A stretch of 64,000 nt of DNA from contig NC_092695.1 of NCBI RefSeq assembly GCF_964275005.1, positions 10,989,697 to 11,053,696 of the forward strand, in the 5' to 3' direction. Positions within the stretch are counted from its first letter, which is position 1, and the number at the start of each line of letters is the position of its first letter. The notes under the pieces were generated by a model that was given only the letters and a program-made list of their open reading frames with translations, did no database searches and was not told the origin of the DNA. Both the position numbers and the translations under genes were made by a program. Below are positions 16,717 through 28,196 of the stretch, in pieces. The stretch comes from Diadema setosum (taxonomy: Eukaryota; Echinodermata; Echinoidea; Diadematoida; Diadematidae).

Positions 16717-16779
16717 GGTATAGAAGAACAAAATCATGATCCAGAAATTATGTTATTCATAGATAAAATTGCAATTTAA

Positions 16780-17580
16780 CCAAAATCATGTATTAAATTT
16801 TGGGGCGTTGTTATAAATGAATATTTAGATTGGCCTGATCATGTCAGACATAATTATGTGTACTAATATGTATTCCCATTGCACGCAACATTGGTGTTCT
16901 ACGTAAATTAAGATATCTTCAGGTGAAAACACTTCTTATGCTGTATAATTCACTCGTGTTGCCATATAAGTTATTACAACATTGTCTGGGCAACTTCATA
17001 CAATAGTACGAATTCAATGTTTTTTATTCAAAAAGAAAGCTAAGCGTATGTGCTGGAACAGATTATAGAGCTGACACGGACCCAATATTTCAAAAACATA
17101 GGATTTTGAAAGTCGTCGACATTAATTTCCTATACAGACTGCTGCCTTCATGTTTCGCTAAACACTCAGTGTTTACCCTCTCATTATTTGAATAATTTCA
17201 AACTCAATAAGAAAAAATACTCTTGGCGCAAGAAATGCCTTCCATAATTACATCCCTGCTAGATCTCGACGCTCATCCAACTCCGGTTCTCTGATAATTC
17301 CAAGATTCACTACAATATGGGGCACACGTGCCTTTGGCCATGCTGCTCCCACCTTATGGAATAACTTACCTTAATTCAGCCGTAAAAAAAAAAATGTTCT
17401 TCATCAGACTCTTTAAAAGCAGTCTAAAAACTCACTTGTGTAAATAAAGCCTCAATTTAATTATTCATTACATGTATTTGATATTTGTATGTCTTTATCT
17501 CCTTCACTTTCTCTTCCTTCCGCGCCTAGAGCACTCTGCAGAGTGGATTTGGCGCTATATAAATCATATCAATTATTCAA
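16780..17580 (+). pseudogene. decayed LINE reverse-transcriptase C-terminus and 3' end
   Basis: Broken plus-strand frames give fragments typical of the end of non-LTR reverse transcriptases. They run from a DWPDHV-like piece, through PARSRRSSNSGSL, to TIWGTRAFGHAAPTLWNNLP, a degenerate form of the usual RSF...GPxLWNxLP ending, and then LKSSLKTHL-like residues. The 3' part contains a GAGCACTCTGCAGAGTGGAT block and GGCGCTATATAAAT, typical of element tails. Several stops and shifts show it is dead. Confidence 0.6.
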
Positions 17581-17814
17581 TGTTCATGTAATGAATCCGA
17601 GAAGTGTTTTAGCTAAAAAAAATCAATTCGACACCGCGGTGATATCCTGACGTTTGGAATTCTTTACCATCTCAGTCTCGCGCAGTTAGCTCATTATTGG
17701 CTCTTTAAGAAATATCAGTGACCTAACTTACATGTATCTATAAGAAAATGTATTAATTGTTATTAGAACAGTTTCATTCTATGTTATACTCTGCCTTCTG
17801 CAGTGCAGACTTGC

Positions 17815-17840
17815 CATGGCATTTTTTTTTTTTTTTTTTG
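17815..17840. repeat. poly-T tract
   Basis: About 19 T, flanked by unique-looking sequence. Simple repeat. Confidence 0.8.
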
Positions 17841-17964
17841 TATGTAAATAACTGGTCCGTTTGCTTTACCACGTTCACCCAGACGTTACCTGTGGCAACA
17901 GGGTGAACGCACCAACAAAATGTGTTGTACTTGTACAATGTATCGTATCACTATACAGGCATGG

Positions 17965-18865
17965 TATTACCGGACACCATGGTATTACCGGACACGCACA
18001 TTTTTGCGTACTAATGACATTCTGTATTGTACGCTGACTTCGTAGATTAGCCTCACAGAACTTTGTGTGGACCGAAATCGCAAAAAACGCGACATAAAAA
18101 TGTAAAAACACGACCGAAGAAAGTCACATTTCAATTACCTCAAATTTATAGTTGAGTGACCCGCACCTCGTCATAGTTAATATTCATGCATGTTTGAATC
18201 ACATTTCGTGACTGAAATTCTATGAAATCCCACTCACATACAGGAAAACCCGAGATTCCAATAGAACCAAAAGTTCACTGATCAATATCGGAAATTTGTA
18301 GCTATCGTCCTCGAAACGCGAACGATGCGAAATAGTTGTGCGCTAAGGAGGAAGGGGCCCGCAACTCGTCACCCGCGCGTGCAGCTCCCATAGACAAAGC
18401 ACGTAAAATAGAAGTTGTCGATTTCTCACAAGGTTTTATTGCATGAACTGTTCGAAATGTTCAAGACAGACATTTTACCGTAAAATACGAAATTTGAGCC
18501 TCATTTGCCGATTTTTTCTTTGTCGTCCACTCGGTGAGAATGTGTACGGTGATTTGTTTGTGGGATGAATTGTGATTCTGGTGCCAGGACTAGGTGCGAA
18601 AGATGTCGATTATTTCATTGCGAAAATCGTGTCCGATGATACAATGCGAATTTGCACCGCGCAAAAGACATTTTTTTTTAGAGGGGTATGTTTGAAGCAT
18701 ATTTTCTAAAAACTGGAGCGAACAATTGACATAAGTTGGATGAATTCGTAATTTGCAGGAGTCTGTGAATAAGTGGTGTTATTTTTAGCCGAAATTTCAT
18801 CCTCTGAGTACGGAATTCAAAGCCACAAAAAAAAAAAAAGTCCGGTGATACGATCCACCATCCTA
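17965..18865. mobile_element. possible non-autonomous element with CCGGTAATACCATG-type ends
   Basis: ATGGTATTACCGGAC occurs twice at the left (about 17963-17996). A complementary GTCCGGTGATACGATCCACCAT lies near 18841. The sequence between has no coding signal. The ends are imperfect, so the assignment to a foldback or MITE-type element is tentative. Confidence 0.3.
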
Positions 18866-19514
18866 CAGTGAACGAGGAGACGTAGTACAGTATTTCTTTC
18901 TCTCCTATTCTTTCTCATTAGCTTCCATTACCGATATCCTTTTCTTCTTCTTTTTTTCAGCATTACTTGTGTATATAGGAGCCTATACATGACATGTTGT
19001 GTCGAGAGTGAAAAAAATTGTTTGCTGCATAGTTAAGTATAAGCCGTTATTTTGTAAAACTGTTTATTTATTTCTTTTTGTATTTAATGAGGCCTCAAAT
19101 ATTAAGCTTGCTTTGGTACTGAGGATCCTCTTGTGTGGTAGTGAAGTACTCAATGATGTTTGCACATTAATTTTTATTAGCTCTGCATTCTGAGCTCTCA
19201 CGATGATGTCTTTATCTCTCTTGTGCAAAGTTAGCCACGATTAATGACGAATCAATGTACATTTATATATGTTTTCTGAAGTGATTTGTTGATTAATTGT
19301 ACTAGGGCTATGCAGAATTAATCGAACATTAGAAATGTAGAACTTCTCAGAATTTTTACAACCGATTCCTTTTATTATAGAGTTTTATAAACTAAAATTA
19401 TTTTCACTTAATTGACTAGAGACCATCAAAACAGTATCAACCAGGTTGTCATATTAGCGCAAATCATAGTTTTCTTGGATTGCTAATCATTGATGTAGGC
19501 CTATGTATCATTGC

Positions 19515-19580
19515 AGGCCCGTAGCCAGGATTTTTCAAGGGGGGGTGCGGTCACTAAAAAAACGGACCTTCGGTACCAAT
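19515..19580. repeat. GCAGGCCCGTAGCCAGGATTT repeat, copy 1
   Basis: The dispersed repeat end GGCCCGTAGCCAGGATTTTT, followed by a G-run and ACGGACC. Related ends occur at 19976 (GCAGGCCTGAAGCCAGG) and, inverted, at about 28175-28194 (CTGGCTACGGGCCTGC). The short GCGCGC(G/C)AAGCGCGC palindromes at 19716 and 19890 belong to the same repeat neighbourhood. Confidence 0.6.
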
Positions 19581-19591
19581 ACCAATGATGA

Positions 19592-19612
19592 CACACACAC
19601 ACACACACACAC

Positions 19613-19671
<59 letters not shown>

Positions 19672-19677
19672 TATATT
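19592..19677. repeat. (AC)n then (TA)n microsatellite
   Basis: About 10 AC units followed by about 28 TA/AT units. The open frames read across it on both strands (YIYIYI, VCVCV) are artefacts. Confidence 0.95.
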
Positions 19678-19975
19678 CTTTGGACGACCGAACTACAAAA
19701 GTTGTATAAGAATTTGCGCGCGAAGCGCGCCGCAAATTGTGAATTTTGACTGTTTTAATGACGTTTTAAAGTCTCGAGGAAATTTGTATTTTTGTCTGTT
19801 GCATGCAATGGCGTTACGGTATTTCATCTAGGAAATAGTAAAAACTCATTTTGCCAGAAAGTTGCAAAGTTTAATTGTGTTCGAGACTCTGCGCGCGTAG
19901 CGCGCCGCAAAATTGAGAATAGTGATTTTCCTGGTGTTGTTTTAACTTTTATTTTTTCTATTGTATACCCGCGTT

Positions 19976-20735
19976 AGCAGGCCTGAAGCCAGGATTTTTA
20001 AAGGAAGGGGGGATTGCGTTAATTAACAAAACGGTCCTTTGATACTGTCCCGGGAGGGGTAGCGACAATTAAAAGGTGGACACCATGCTCATACATGGAC
20101 TTTCAAAATGGCCCCTAAACGAGTAATGATCATATGATTTTTTCGGGCCTTAAAAACAAGTATTCCTTAAATGTTTCCTGCACCCTAAAGAAGTACTTCA
20201 TCATGATTGAACAATATACCATTTTCCCAAATTTCGGCCTTTTTGATACCCTTTGATTATATACGCTCGTACATCTAGTTGGGGCCTAAGGGCTCAAAAT
20301 GGGTCGTTTGGTTCAGATTCTTCCAAAAGCACCAAATTTGGCTCATAGGTCCCTTGTACCATACTCTTTCGATTTTTGATGGGCGCCAAGACTAAAAACC
20401 CTTGGGGCCGCCATATTGGTGAAATCCAATATGGCCGCCATCCGGGTTAAAGGTCAACAGCAGTTACAAATTGAAAAGGTTGATTAATGTTATGAATCCC
20501 ATGTGGAAGATTTTACGGGGTTAGAGAATGTGATTCTAAATATCATTTCTGCAATTCAAGGCCACTATTACCTCTCAAGGTCACTTTCAAGGTCAAATAA
20601 GGGTCAAATTAGGCATTTTATGCATTTTTCGAAATGGCGTCTGTGAGCATTGAACTGCAATTCACTGGTACCCCTATTTTGTCCCATTTGTCATCTCTTC
20701 CATACTGCTTCAATGGTCAATTAGGGCCAAGAGCG
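19976..20735. repeat. dispersed repeat with GGCCGCCATATTGG core
   Basis: Contains TTGGGGCCGCCATATTGGTG followed by CCAATATGGCCGCCAT, a natural palindrome, with GATGGGCGCCAAGA and AAAAGCACCAAATTTGG. The same words appear inverted at 25830-26075, so the two regions form a large inverted repeat about 5 kb apart. No coding potential. Confidence 0.7.
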
Positions 20736-20794
20736 GTTCCACCCCCCCCCCCATACATATCAATAATGATTATGACAAATGGAAAAAATATATA

Positions 20795-20810
20795 TCTAAG
20801 ATAAATATAC

Positions 20811-20876
<66 letters not shown>

Positions 20877-20925
20877 ATATATATATATATATGTATATAA
20901 TATATATATATACATACATACATAC
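20795..20925. repeat. (TA)n microsatellite with ATGTATA interruptions
   Basis: Long AT alternation with periodic G (TATATATGTATA) and a final (CATA)n. Highly self-complementary. The minus-strand open frames here are simple-sequence artefacts. Confidence 0.95.
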
Positions 20926-21053
20926 ATAAATTGAAATCTTTGAGCACAGAAAACGGGCTTTCATCGGTTTCGTTTTCATTTCTCATTTTCTTTGCTCAAA
21001 GTTTTCACTATTTATCAATTGTTTCTGGTCAGTTTTTCCTTTCTTTGTTTCAG

Positions 21054-21735
21054 TATATGTGACCCTGCACCTCAAAACAAACAAAAAGTCGCCAGACATG
21101 AATTTTTAGTTAAGACCATATTCTGAAAGAGCAGACTTTAAGCTTTAAAATAATGTATACTCAAATCAAATGGATTCTCCTAACCTACCTAAATATTGGA
21201 AAGAAAGCACAAACTCAGGAAAAGTGTGAACTGAGGAAAGAGGCTCTGAAGTACAGTGTCTATTCAACCGTGCTGGCTGTGTGATGAATGGGACAAAAAA
21301 CAGGAAGTAAACCACTAGAGTAACAACAATGAAGGGATTATCAGATTAAACTGAAATTAAGCATGCCTCATTAACACATTCTGTCCATAGTTAATGCCAA
21401 CTTTCAAAGCAGTAGCACCATCGTTTCAAAAGTTATTAGAGTTGAGAGTGAAGAGTGTGGACAAGGTTTTTCAGAAATGAAAAAGGGATTCTAAGGACAC
21501 ACCTAATCACACTATTCTACAAAAAATGTTCGAGATAAACTGCTAAAAAAGCACACTTTCCTGCCCGTTTTATGATACCAAATTTTAGCATAATGTAAGA
21601 AGACTCGCTCTTTCAGAAAAAATATGAAAAAGTCCAAGTTCGGCTAGGTTCACCCATTTCACTTATTTTCAGTCTTCACGCAAAATCAGTGTGTGCGACT
21701 TTATGTTCGTTTTGAGGTGCACGGTCACATATATA
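21054..21735. mobile_element. MITE with TATATGTGACC terminal inverted repeats
   Basis: The left end reads TATATGTGACCCTGCACC then TCAAAACAAAC and AAGTCG. The right end is its near-perfect complement (CGACTTTATGTTCG, TTTTGAGGTGCACGG, TCACATATATA). The element is about 680 bp with no open frame. Its outermost bases resemble those of the larger element at 59831-60948. Confidence 0.85.
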
Positions 21736-22009
21736 GATTATAAATATATATACGGCCGCCATCCTATTCCAAGGTGCCGAGTCAGGGTGCAATGGCAAAG
21801 AGGGTAATAAACACGCCTAATCTTATTTTGTCTTCGTTTTTCCTTTTGACGAGATAGCTGGATAGCCCGTATGCAAGTAGCTGGTCAGTTGTATGTACTT
21901 GAGGTGGACCACTTTACCGGTTTATGCACCTTGAGTTTTCCGATAACGGAATGCCGATTCGGGATCTTTTCATGTGTCTGGGTTTGTGATTTTTTCACAC
22001 AAGAGACTT

Positions 22010-22185
22010 CCACTTTTTATATCCAAGTGATGAGGTTCAAAGTGTTGTGCCTCTACTAGAGGGGACGGTATGACAACACACACCATTGCTCAGCTAGACT
22101 TGAGATAAGTGGGATTCGAACCCGCGCCGGAACACAAGTCTTTAGACCGCAAGCCATACGCTACCGACTGAGCCACCTCGTCACC
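22010..22185 (-). mobile_element. tRNA-derived SINE
   Basis: Read on the minus strand, a tRNA-like head runs from about 22182 to 22108 with an A-box-like GTGGCTCAGTCGGTAGCG and a perfect B-box context GGGTTCGAATCCCAC. The would-be acceptor stem halves (GACGAGG and TTATCTC) pair poorly, so this is not a working tRNA gene. A non-tRNA body follows towards 22010. These RNA polymerase III promoter boxes are the hallmark of tRNA-derived SINEs. Confidence 0.7.
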
Positions 22186-22213
22186 TTTCATGGTCAATTA
22201 TATAACTTTCCAG

Positions 22214-22344
22214 CTGGCAAGCGATATGATTCTCCTCCTGCTGAAATTGGTGTATGCCTGCTCTCCCTTGACAAGACAGCGTCTGCTTTTTCAGTGAAGG
22301 AAGCAATGGCCGAAGCTTCCAGGGAATCGAGCTCCTCAATCCAG
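22214..22344 (+). other. exon-like open stretch, unknown
   Basis: Bordered by CTTTCCAG on the left and CCAG/GTCAGA on the right, this 131-bp stretch is open in one frame. It reads with protein-like composition (AGKRYDSPPAEIGVCLLSLD, then SAFSVKEAMAEASRESSSS). No partner exon could be joined with confidence. It may be a single exon of an unseen gene or a fragment of a transposon gene. I do not recognise it. Confidence 0.3.
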
Positions 22345-23640
22345 GTCAGACCAGTATTCTAGGGCAGTAAACTAAATTCGATCATTAAAGTCCTTTAATG
22401 GCAGTATCTTATCAGAGTAGGTGAAGACAATTCAGCTGAAGGATTTTTCTTATCTTTTTTATTCTCTTTTTATCAAACGAAACCGTTTCTTTACTGAAAG
22501 CGCAAATGACTAGGGAAACTGAACACCTATTGATGTTGTATGGGATACTGATCCTGAAGAAAATAATCTTAACATTTTTGCGCACCAACACTACCAGTCC
22601 TCTGACAAGAGATGGTGATGGCAAGTACCACTCAAATCTCAAATTATGATTGGAAGAGTGTAGCGGCTTCCTGAAATTAAGATTGAAAAATAAAGAACTG
22701 CCCTCCTTTCTCAGCGCACAGATATGCAAGAATAAATGGGGACGGACAACTCATCCTGAGCACCTGATTCGAGACGGAAATATCCAACAGGAATTGTGAT
22801 CTCACAACCCTTCAGCTTTCCAACAACTTAGATGCGATCTACGCAAAGATATCCTTACAAAGGATGACATAATGTTTTCTGAAAGTATTTTCTGAAAACA
22901 GTATACAATTGCACGGATGAGCACAACATCACATTTTCGGTATAAATAGTGTGCTTTTTTTAATCCCTTTGATCTGAGGGGAGTTACGGGTGGGTCGTGG
23001 TATTGAAAAGATAAAGGCCTTTTCAGCTCTTTCCTGTACAGCATACCTCTCTTCCAGAGCCCCAAATCAGGCACTGACAGGGTGCGACATTACTTCAGAC
23101 TTGCTTTGATGTGGCATACAAAATGCCTAAGTAGTATGGGTCAGCAACCAGAGCTCACTGACACATTAACTACTTTAATAATCGTGCTCATGTCCAGCAA
23201 GGACTGATGAGCAACTAGGTTTATGGGCAGCCAGCGTCAACGAGGGTAGGCATCATCTCGTCATAACGTGGGAGCAGATCATCAGAAACCTCCCTATCTG
23301 CTCAAGCGGCGCTGTATCAACATTTCGAATATGAGTGCTACTGCAAGTGAGTTTCTACTGGAATCATGAGAGCATGGGTCATGATGTGATCTCTGACTTC
23401 AGGGAGTGGAGTTGGAGGAAAGATGGCACAGGTACATGGCAATTACTAGTACTATCAGCCACTCTCCGCAATGCTTCAGTACCAAATTTCATTCTTCTGC
23501 ACCACAGCTGTTTCAAGGCATGCATTGGGAGGTGGAAAACATGGAAATGGAAAAAAAATAATGAAATGAATGAATGAATGAATGAATGTGAAAATGCACA
23601 ATGTAGAAGAAGGTCAGTAGTTCGATATTGCTGCAAACTT
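22345..23640. other. no gene recognised; possible decayed coding fragments
   Basis: Several short plus-strand frames look weakly coding (for example around 22660-22800 and 23180-23330) but switch frame repeatedly and share no motif I can name. They may be remains of a transposon gene. Confidence 0.3.
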
Positions 23641-23643
23641 AAG

Positions 23644-23663
23644 TGGGGGGGGGGGGGGGGGAG
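23644..23663. repeat. poly-G tract
   Basis: Nineteen consecutive G followed by AGAGAG. Simple sequence. Confidence 0.9.
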
Positions 23664-23734
23664 AGAGGATTGAGGGCCTATCGCAATGTCATCTTCTCGA
23701 AGAAATTATTTTCACTGTCACAACTAACGCGATT

Positions 23735-24180
23735 TCCAGGGCGACGTCCAAGACGTCTTCAAACAAAGGGACAACTTATTTGCGTGGAAGTCACGGGGAT
23801 GTTGGCACGGCTTTTGCAGTCACAGGGACTTATCAGAGACGCCTTTTCTCAGCGACTTCTCCCTTTCGTCGCCATTACGTTATTACCGTCTCCACAAGAT
23901 GCGGGGACATCTCGAAGACGTTGCAGACAAATTTAGTCCCCACGAGATGGCCACAGTGATGGAGACTTCGCAGAGACGTCTCGGAGACAATCTCGAAGAC
24001 GGAAATAGTCTCTGCAAAAATCGAAAATGTTCGATTCTCCTGCGAATCCTGGAGATTGGGCTCGTCTCCAGGAGACGTGCGTCGTAGGAGATGTTGCGGA
24101 GAGTAGAGTTGCAACTATAGTCTTCAGACCAACGAGATACCAACTTATAAAGTCTTGTGATATCATACCAATTTGCGTCC
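23735..24180. repeat. GAGAC/GTCTC-word palindromic element
   Basis: About 450 bp packed with GACGTC, GAGACG, GTCTCC, CTCGAAGAC and complements (GGAGACTTCGCAGAGACG, CTCGTCTCCAGGAGACG). Word density is far above chance and occurs in both orientations. Overlapping frames are open on several strands only because the word lacks stop triplets. It has the same architecture as the other self-similar inverted repeats here. Confidence 0.55.
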
Positions 24181-25210
24181 AAGCACTTTGGATAGAATCT
24201 TAATAGACCCTAGAAGGTGTTGTACTATAGCATATCTAATCTGTACCCTGTTAATGGTGTCACTGTGGCACCTGTTGAAATATGCTTGTTCCCTACATGG
24301 CGTCACCAGGACCGACATATTCTCCGAACGGCATATTTAGTTGTGGAGGCACATAAAATTTCCTATAGGGACTTTAGAATCGAACTTTCTTACACAAGTT
24401 CGAAAATAGCAAATTGATGCCAACCTGATGTACTAAAAACTCTCTTAAACACGACAGATTTTTTTTTTCTCTTTTCATCCAGATTAGGAGTGATCTTTAT
24501 AATCATTATTCCATTGAATTTAAATCTGAATTATGAATATCTATTTTGATTGAGGATCCCTGAACTGCAACAGAGAAATAAAAACACTTCTCTTTTTAGT
24601 GGCAACGTCAAGGACGCTGTTAATATGGAGAGTAGCCCCCCCCCCCCCGTCCCTTATTGCTACACTATCAATATATTAGATAGCAATAGGATTCTATTTC
24701 TCATATATGTATGTTTTATTGCATTCCTTGCAGATGAAGATGGAAAATAATAATCCAATAATCAAATCTTGAAAACTCTTTGAAAGGGCATTTCCCATAA
24801 TTCTAACTAGCTCTTTTGGCTGTCATTAAAGCAAATGCAAATATATTGAATTCCACAAATATGACCAGTCGGTGAGGACATTTCTTCTTAGGGCCTGTAA
24901 TGTAAAAATAATTAATGGAATGATTGTGACATGACTATGATATTCCATAGCTTTGGACAGAACCTCACTTAAAAGCTTGTGTAGCCATATTATACAGGCC
25001 ATAATTGAAATGATGCAGAAAAAAAAAAATAACGTAAGTATATAATCATTTAAAATGAAATTGAATGGTTACCAAGTCTTCAAATTTAATTGTGAAATAA
25101 GGATCTGAGTAAGATCCCTTAAACCTCATTACTCTCAGAAAGGGGTTCTTATCAGTGTATACCTAGTGTTTGAAATCTTAACACGAAAGCAGATATATTG
25201 ATGTTACTCG
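24181..25210. other. no gene recognised
   Basis: AT-rich DNA with a C-run at about 24637 and no coding or structured repeat signal that I can support. Confidence 0.5.
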
Positions 25211-25219
25211 TGAGAAAGC

Positions 25220-26080
25220 CCACCTCTCCCTCTCCCACAGCCCTCAACAACTGCAATTCTATTAGCAGGGCTGGCATTTCTCCTATATTGACTACTAGTA
25301 TAGGCAAGCCAAATTACCTATTGTGAATATAATGGTTTGACCCCAAATGACCCTTAGGGAGACTTTATAAGGAAAAGTTGACATCAGACCATAAACACAA
25401 ATTCAGAATCGAATTCCTTGACCCATAAAACCTCTAAAGCTGACTTTTCAAATTATTGTAACACTTTAAAGGTTTTTAGTTGTTATGCTGGCCTTTAAAC
25501 GTAGGTGGCAGCCTATTGGATTTTGCAAATATGCCGCCCCGGAGGGCGCCATTCACAAGAAATACGTTTTTTTTTCAGCCGTCGACACCTGCAATTCTAT
25601 TACTAAGGCTGGCATTCCTGGAATATTGACCATGGGCAAGCCATTTTTTTTCAATAATCTGTTATGAATACAATGGCTTGACCCCTAAATGACCTTAAGG
25701 TGACCTTATAAGGAAAATTGACTTCAGACCACAAAAACAACTTCAGATTCGAATTCCTTGACCCAGAAACCTCTTAACCTGACTTTTTAAATGATTGTAC
25801 CCTTTTATGTTTTCAAATGCAAGTGACCCTTAAACCTATATGGCGGCCATATTGGATTTTTACCAATATGGCCGCTCCAGAGAGCGCCCTTCTTGGCGCC
25901 CATCAAAATCGAAATAGTATGGTTTTGGCTACATGTGTGCCAAATTTTGGTGCTTTTGGAAATTTTGAACCAAAAATCCTTGAGCCCCCACTAATCACAC
26001 TTTCCATCTAATCCGTGAGAAAAAAACGACCCCTATTACGCGTTTTCTTTAGCGAGTATGGTCACGGTGTCCACCATTCA
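25220..26080. repeat. tandem pair of a 340-bp dispersed repeat, inverted relative to 20.0-20.7 kb
   Basis: Two diverged copies follow one another. CTGCAATTCTATTAGCAGG (25252) and CTGCAATTCTATTACTAAGG (25590) start matching blocks that each continue through TTGACCCC, GACCTTATAAGGAAAA, GAATTCCTTGACCCA and a GGATTTT...ATATGCCGC or ATATGGCCGC box. The second copy ends with GATTTTGATGGGCGCC in reverse and the CCAATATGG palindrome, matching the complement of the 20.3-20.45 kb block. Confidence 0.7.
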
Positions 26081-26596
26081 GTTGGAGTTTTCCATCCCAT
26101 TGGATGCTGTTTGGAAGATGAAACATTCACTTTACTATACAGTATATCAGCCGTTGGTATGCGAGTTTGTCAAAAACGAAAATAAATAAGAAAATGTTTA
26201 AAACAAAATGAATTGTAAATGTGAACATTTATATTTTGCCTCCTTGTGGTAGGATATTTCCAGCATTTCCGAACTTTCAAATAATCATTTTAGATTTAAT
26301 AATATTAAAGATAGTAGATCCGATTCGCATACTTTCTCCAAATCAGTCAAATGTCATACCATCATGCCAAGAAGGTTTTCTTTGTGAAATTTGGAGGTCA
26401 GTGAAATTCAAAAATTAAACATCCGATTAGCCATTGGAAGAAGTTGAGTGCAAATTCAGACCTCAGGCTTAGTGCTCAGATGTTTTCCTATTTGATTTGA
26501 TCTGTCTTACTGTGCACACTAAGATACATACTGGAATGGTTATTTCTTATTTATTAAATTATAGTAGCATATTTGGTTACTAGCTGTCTCTAGGCA

Positions 26597-27556
26597 TTTT
26601 CGAATTTGGGCTGCAAAGAGATCCACTACCTTTAAGTTAGAAGAGAGATAAGTAAATAATGATAAAATAAACAAACAAAAAGAATGAGTTTCTTTGTAAT
26701 AATATCTGACAAACTTTTACTTTACCATTTTACTTCATAGCTCAGCACTTTCCATTCTCTCTCATACCCTCTTACCCATTACATTTAAATGAAATACAAC
26801 TAAAATGAGTTTGCGTGCCTGCATAATACTCTTTGGAAATTATAAGTGAAAATGTTCTTAGGTTTTGGCTCACTTTAAAATGAGAACCAATAGAACTGTC
26901 ACAACATGAGAAAATGTATAAGTAATAATCAACACTACATTTCCGAATTTGGCCTGCATAGAAATCCGCTACCTGTAAGTTAGAAAGAGATTAGTAAATA
27001 ATGATAAAATAAATAACAAAAAGAATGAGTTTCTACCGCCGTATCCAGAACAGAGCCTGAAACGTGCAGGCTCAAGAAATCGTTTGTACTAATACGTCTT
27101 GAAGTACTGTGTGATACTGTTGACTCAGACTTCTACAAAGCTGTAAGTGAGAATTTTAACCCAATCCAGCTCATTACCTGTGTTTTTTTATGAAAATATG
27201 AATAAAGAATGTAAATTAAATAACGACGCGTCACAATGCAGTCTAACGCTCTCACAATGTTATCATACATAGGGTTTTTCCCTGACTGTTTTTACTCCGG
27301 AGCTCTTGCAATATTCAGGCTTTTGTAATACTATCTGACAAACTTTTTACTTTACCATTTTACTTCGTAGCTCAGCATTCTCTCTCATACCCTCTTACCC
27401 ATTACATTGAAATGAAATACAACTAAATTGAGTTTGCGTGCCTGCATAATACTCTTTGGAAATTATAAGTGAGAATGTTCTTAGGTTTTGGCTCACTTCA
27501 AAATGAGAACCAATCGAACTGTCACAACATGAGAAAATGTATAACTAATAATCAAC
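26597..27556. repeat. local duplication of about 340 bp, second copy interrupted
   Basis: The block 26597-26937 (TTTCGAATTTGGGCTGCA through ACATGAGAAAATGTATAAG) is repeated at 26940-27034 plus 27322-27556. The second copy is split by about 288 bp at 27035-27322 that are absent from the first. The interrupting DNA starts ACCGCCGTATCCAG and ends ATATTCAGGCTTTT. This shows a tandem duplication followed by an insertion. Non-coding. Confidence 0.8.
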
Positions 27557-27824
27557 AATATATTGAGACAGGCAAGCAATCATCCAAGATAGAAAATGAT
27601 GATTACATAACAGGAGTTAGAGGGGAGCATTTGCCGGTCCTTTGAATGTGCACTTGTGCAGTGTGATCTTCGCTTAGTCTTTTTCTAGTCTTTAAGCATT
27701 GTTTGAAGTTCCAGTCTTCTGGGATGCTTTCTGGCGAACAATTTCACCACCCTCTCGTTATCAACGTCAAAGTTTTAATGGATAATCAATGTCATCCACG
27801 AATCGCACGTACTCGGGCGGCCAG

Positions 27825-27846
27825 TGGAAAAAAAAAAAAAAAAAAA
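27825..27846. repeat. poly-A tract
   Basis: About 18 A within otherwise mixed sequence. Open frames across it give KKKKKK. Confidence 0.85.
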
Positions 27847-28083
27847 CACCGGTCACACGCGCCAAGGGCCATGGCATGCAGTGCCAATATAATAATAGCT
27901 CGCACAAATTGATACATAACATTAGTGTTTGTGTGCATGGGGACGATCCGATGGTTCATACAACAAAAGGGTTTCGTACAATTATTTTTAACATTGTTAA
28001 ACGTACTCTTCCACATTTACGTAGCATATAATGTGTCTTTATATTTATTTGGATTGTTATCTTGAGAATTGCTAAAAACCGTT

Positions 28084-28196
28084 ATTATGAAAAAGTGGAC
28101 CTTTCAGAATTTGGGGGGGGGGGGGGGTGCGTACGCACCCGACGCACCCCCCCCCCCCCCCCCCCCCCCCCCCTGGCTACGGGCCTGCATTGTATA
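28084..28196. repeat. inverted GCAGGCC-type repeat end with G-run/C-run foldback
   Basis: AATTT is followed by about 15 G, then TGCGTACGCACCCGACGCA, then about 30 C, then CTGGCTACGGGCCTGCA. The right end is the reverse complement of the repeat end at 19515. The G-run and C-run can pair around the TGCGTACGCA palindrome. Confidence 0.7.

Noticed and set aside
17875..18111. Minus-strand ORF starting with a hydrophobic leader, possible missing exon 1 of esterase copy 2
   Set aside because: It lacks the family's VxTxxGxxxG pattern, overlaps a repeat end, and has no in-phase donor leading to the exon 2 acceptor.
19503..19735. ORFs on both strands with YIYIYI or VCVCV
   Set aside because: They translate AC/TA microsatellite DNA.
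20717..20986. Two minus-strand ORFs of 69-89 codons
   Set aside because: They translate a TA microsatellite.
22105..22185. A functional tRNA gene on the minus strand
   Set aside because: A- and B-box-like words are present, but the acceptor stem halves do not pair well and a SINE-like body follows.
23883..24182. Overlapping ORFs of 77-99 codons on the minus strand
   Set aside because: Several frames are open at once because the GAGAC-word repeat contains no stop triplets.
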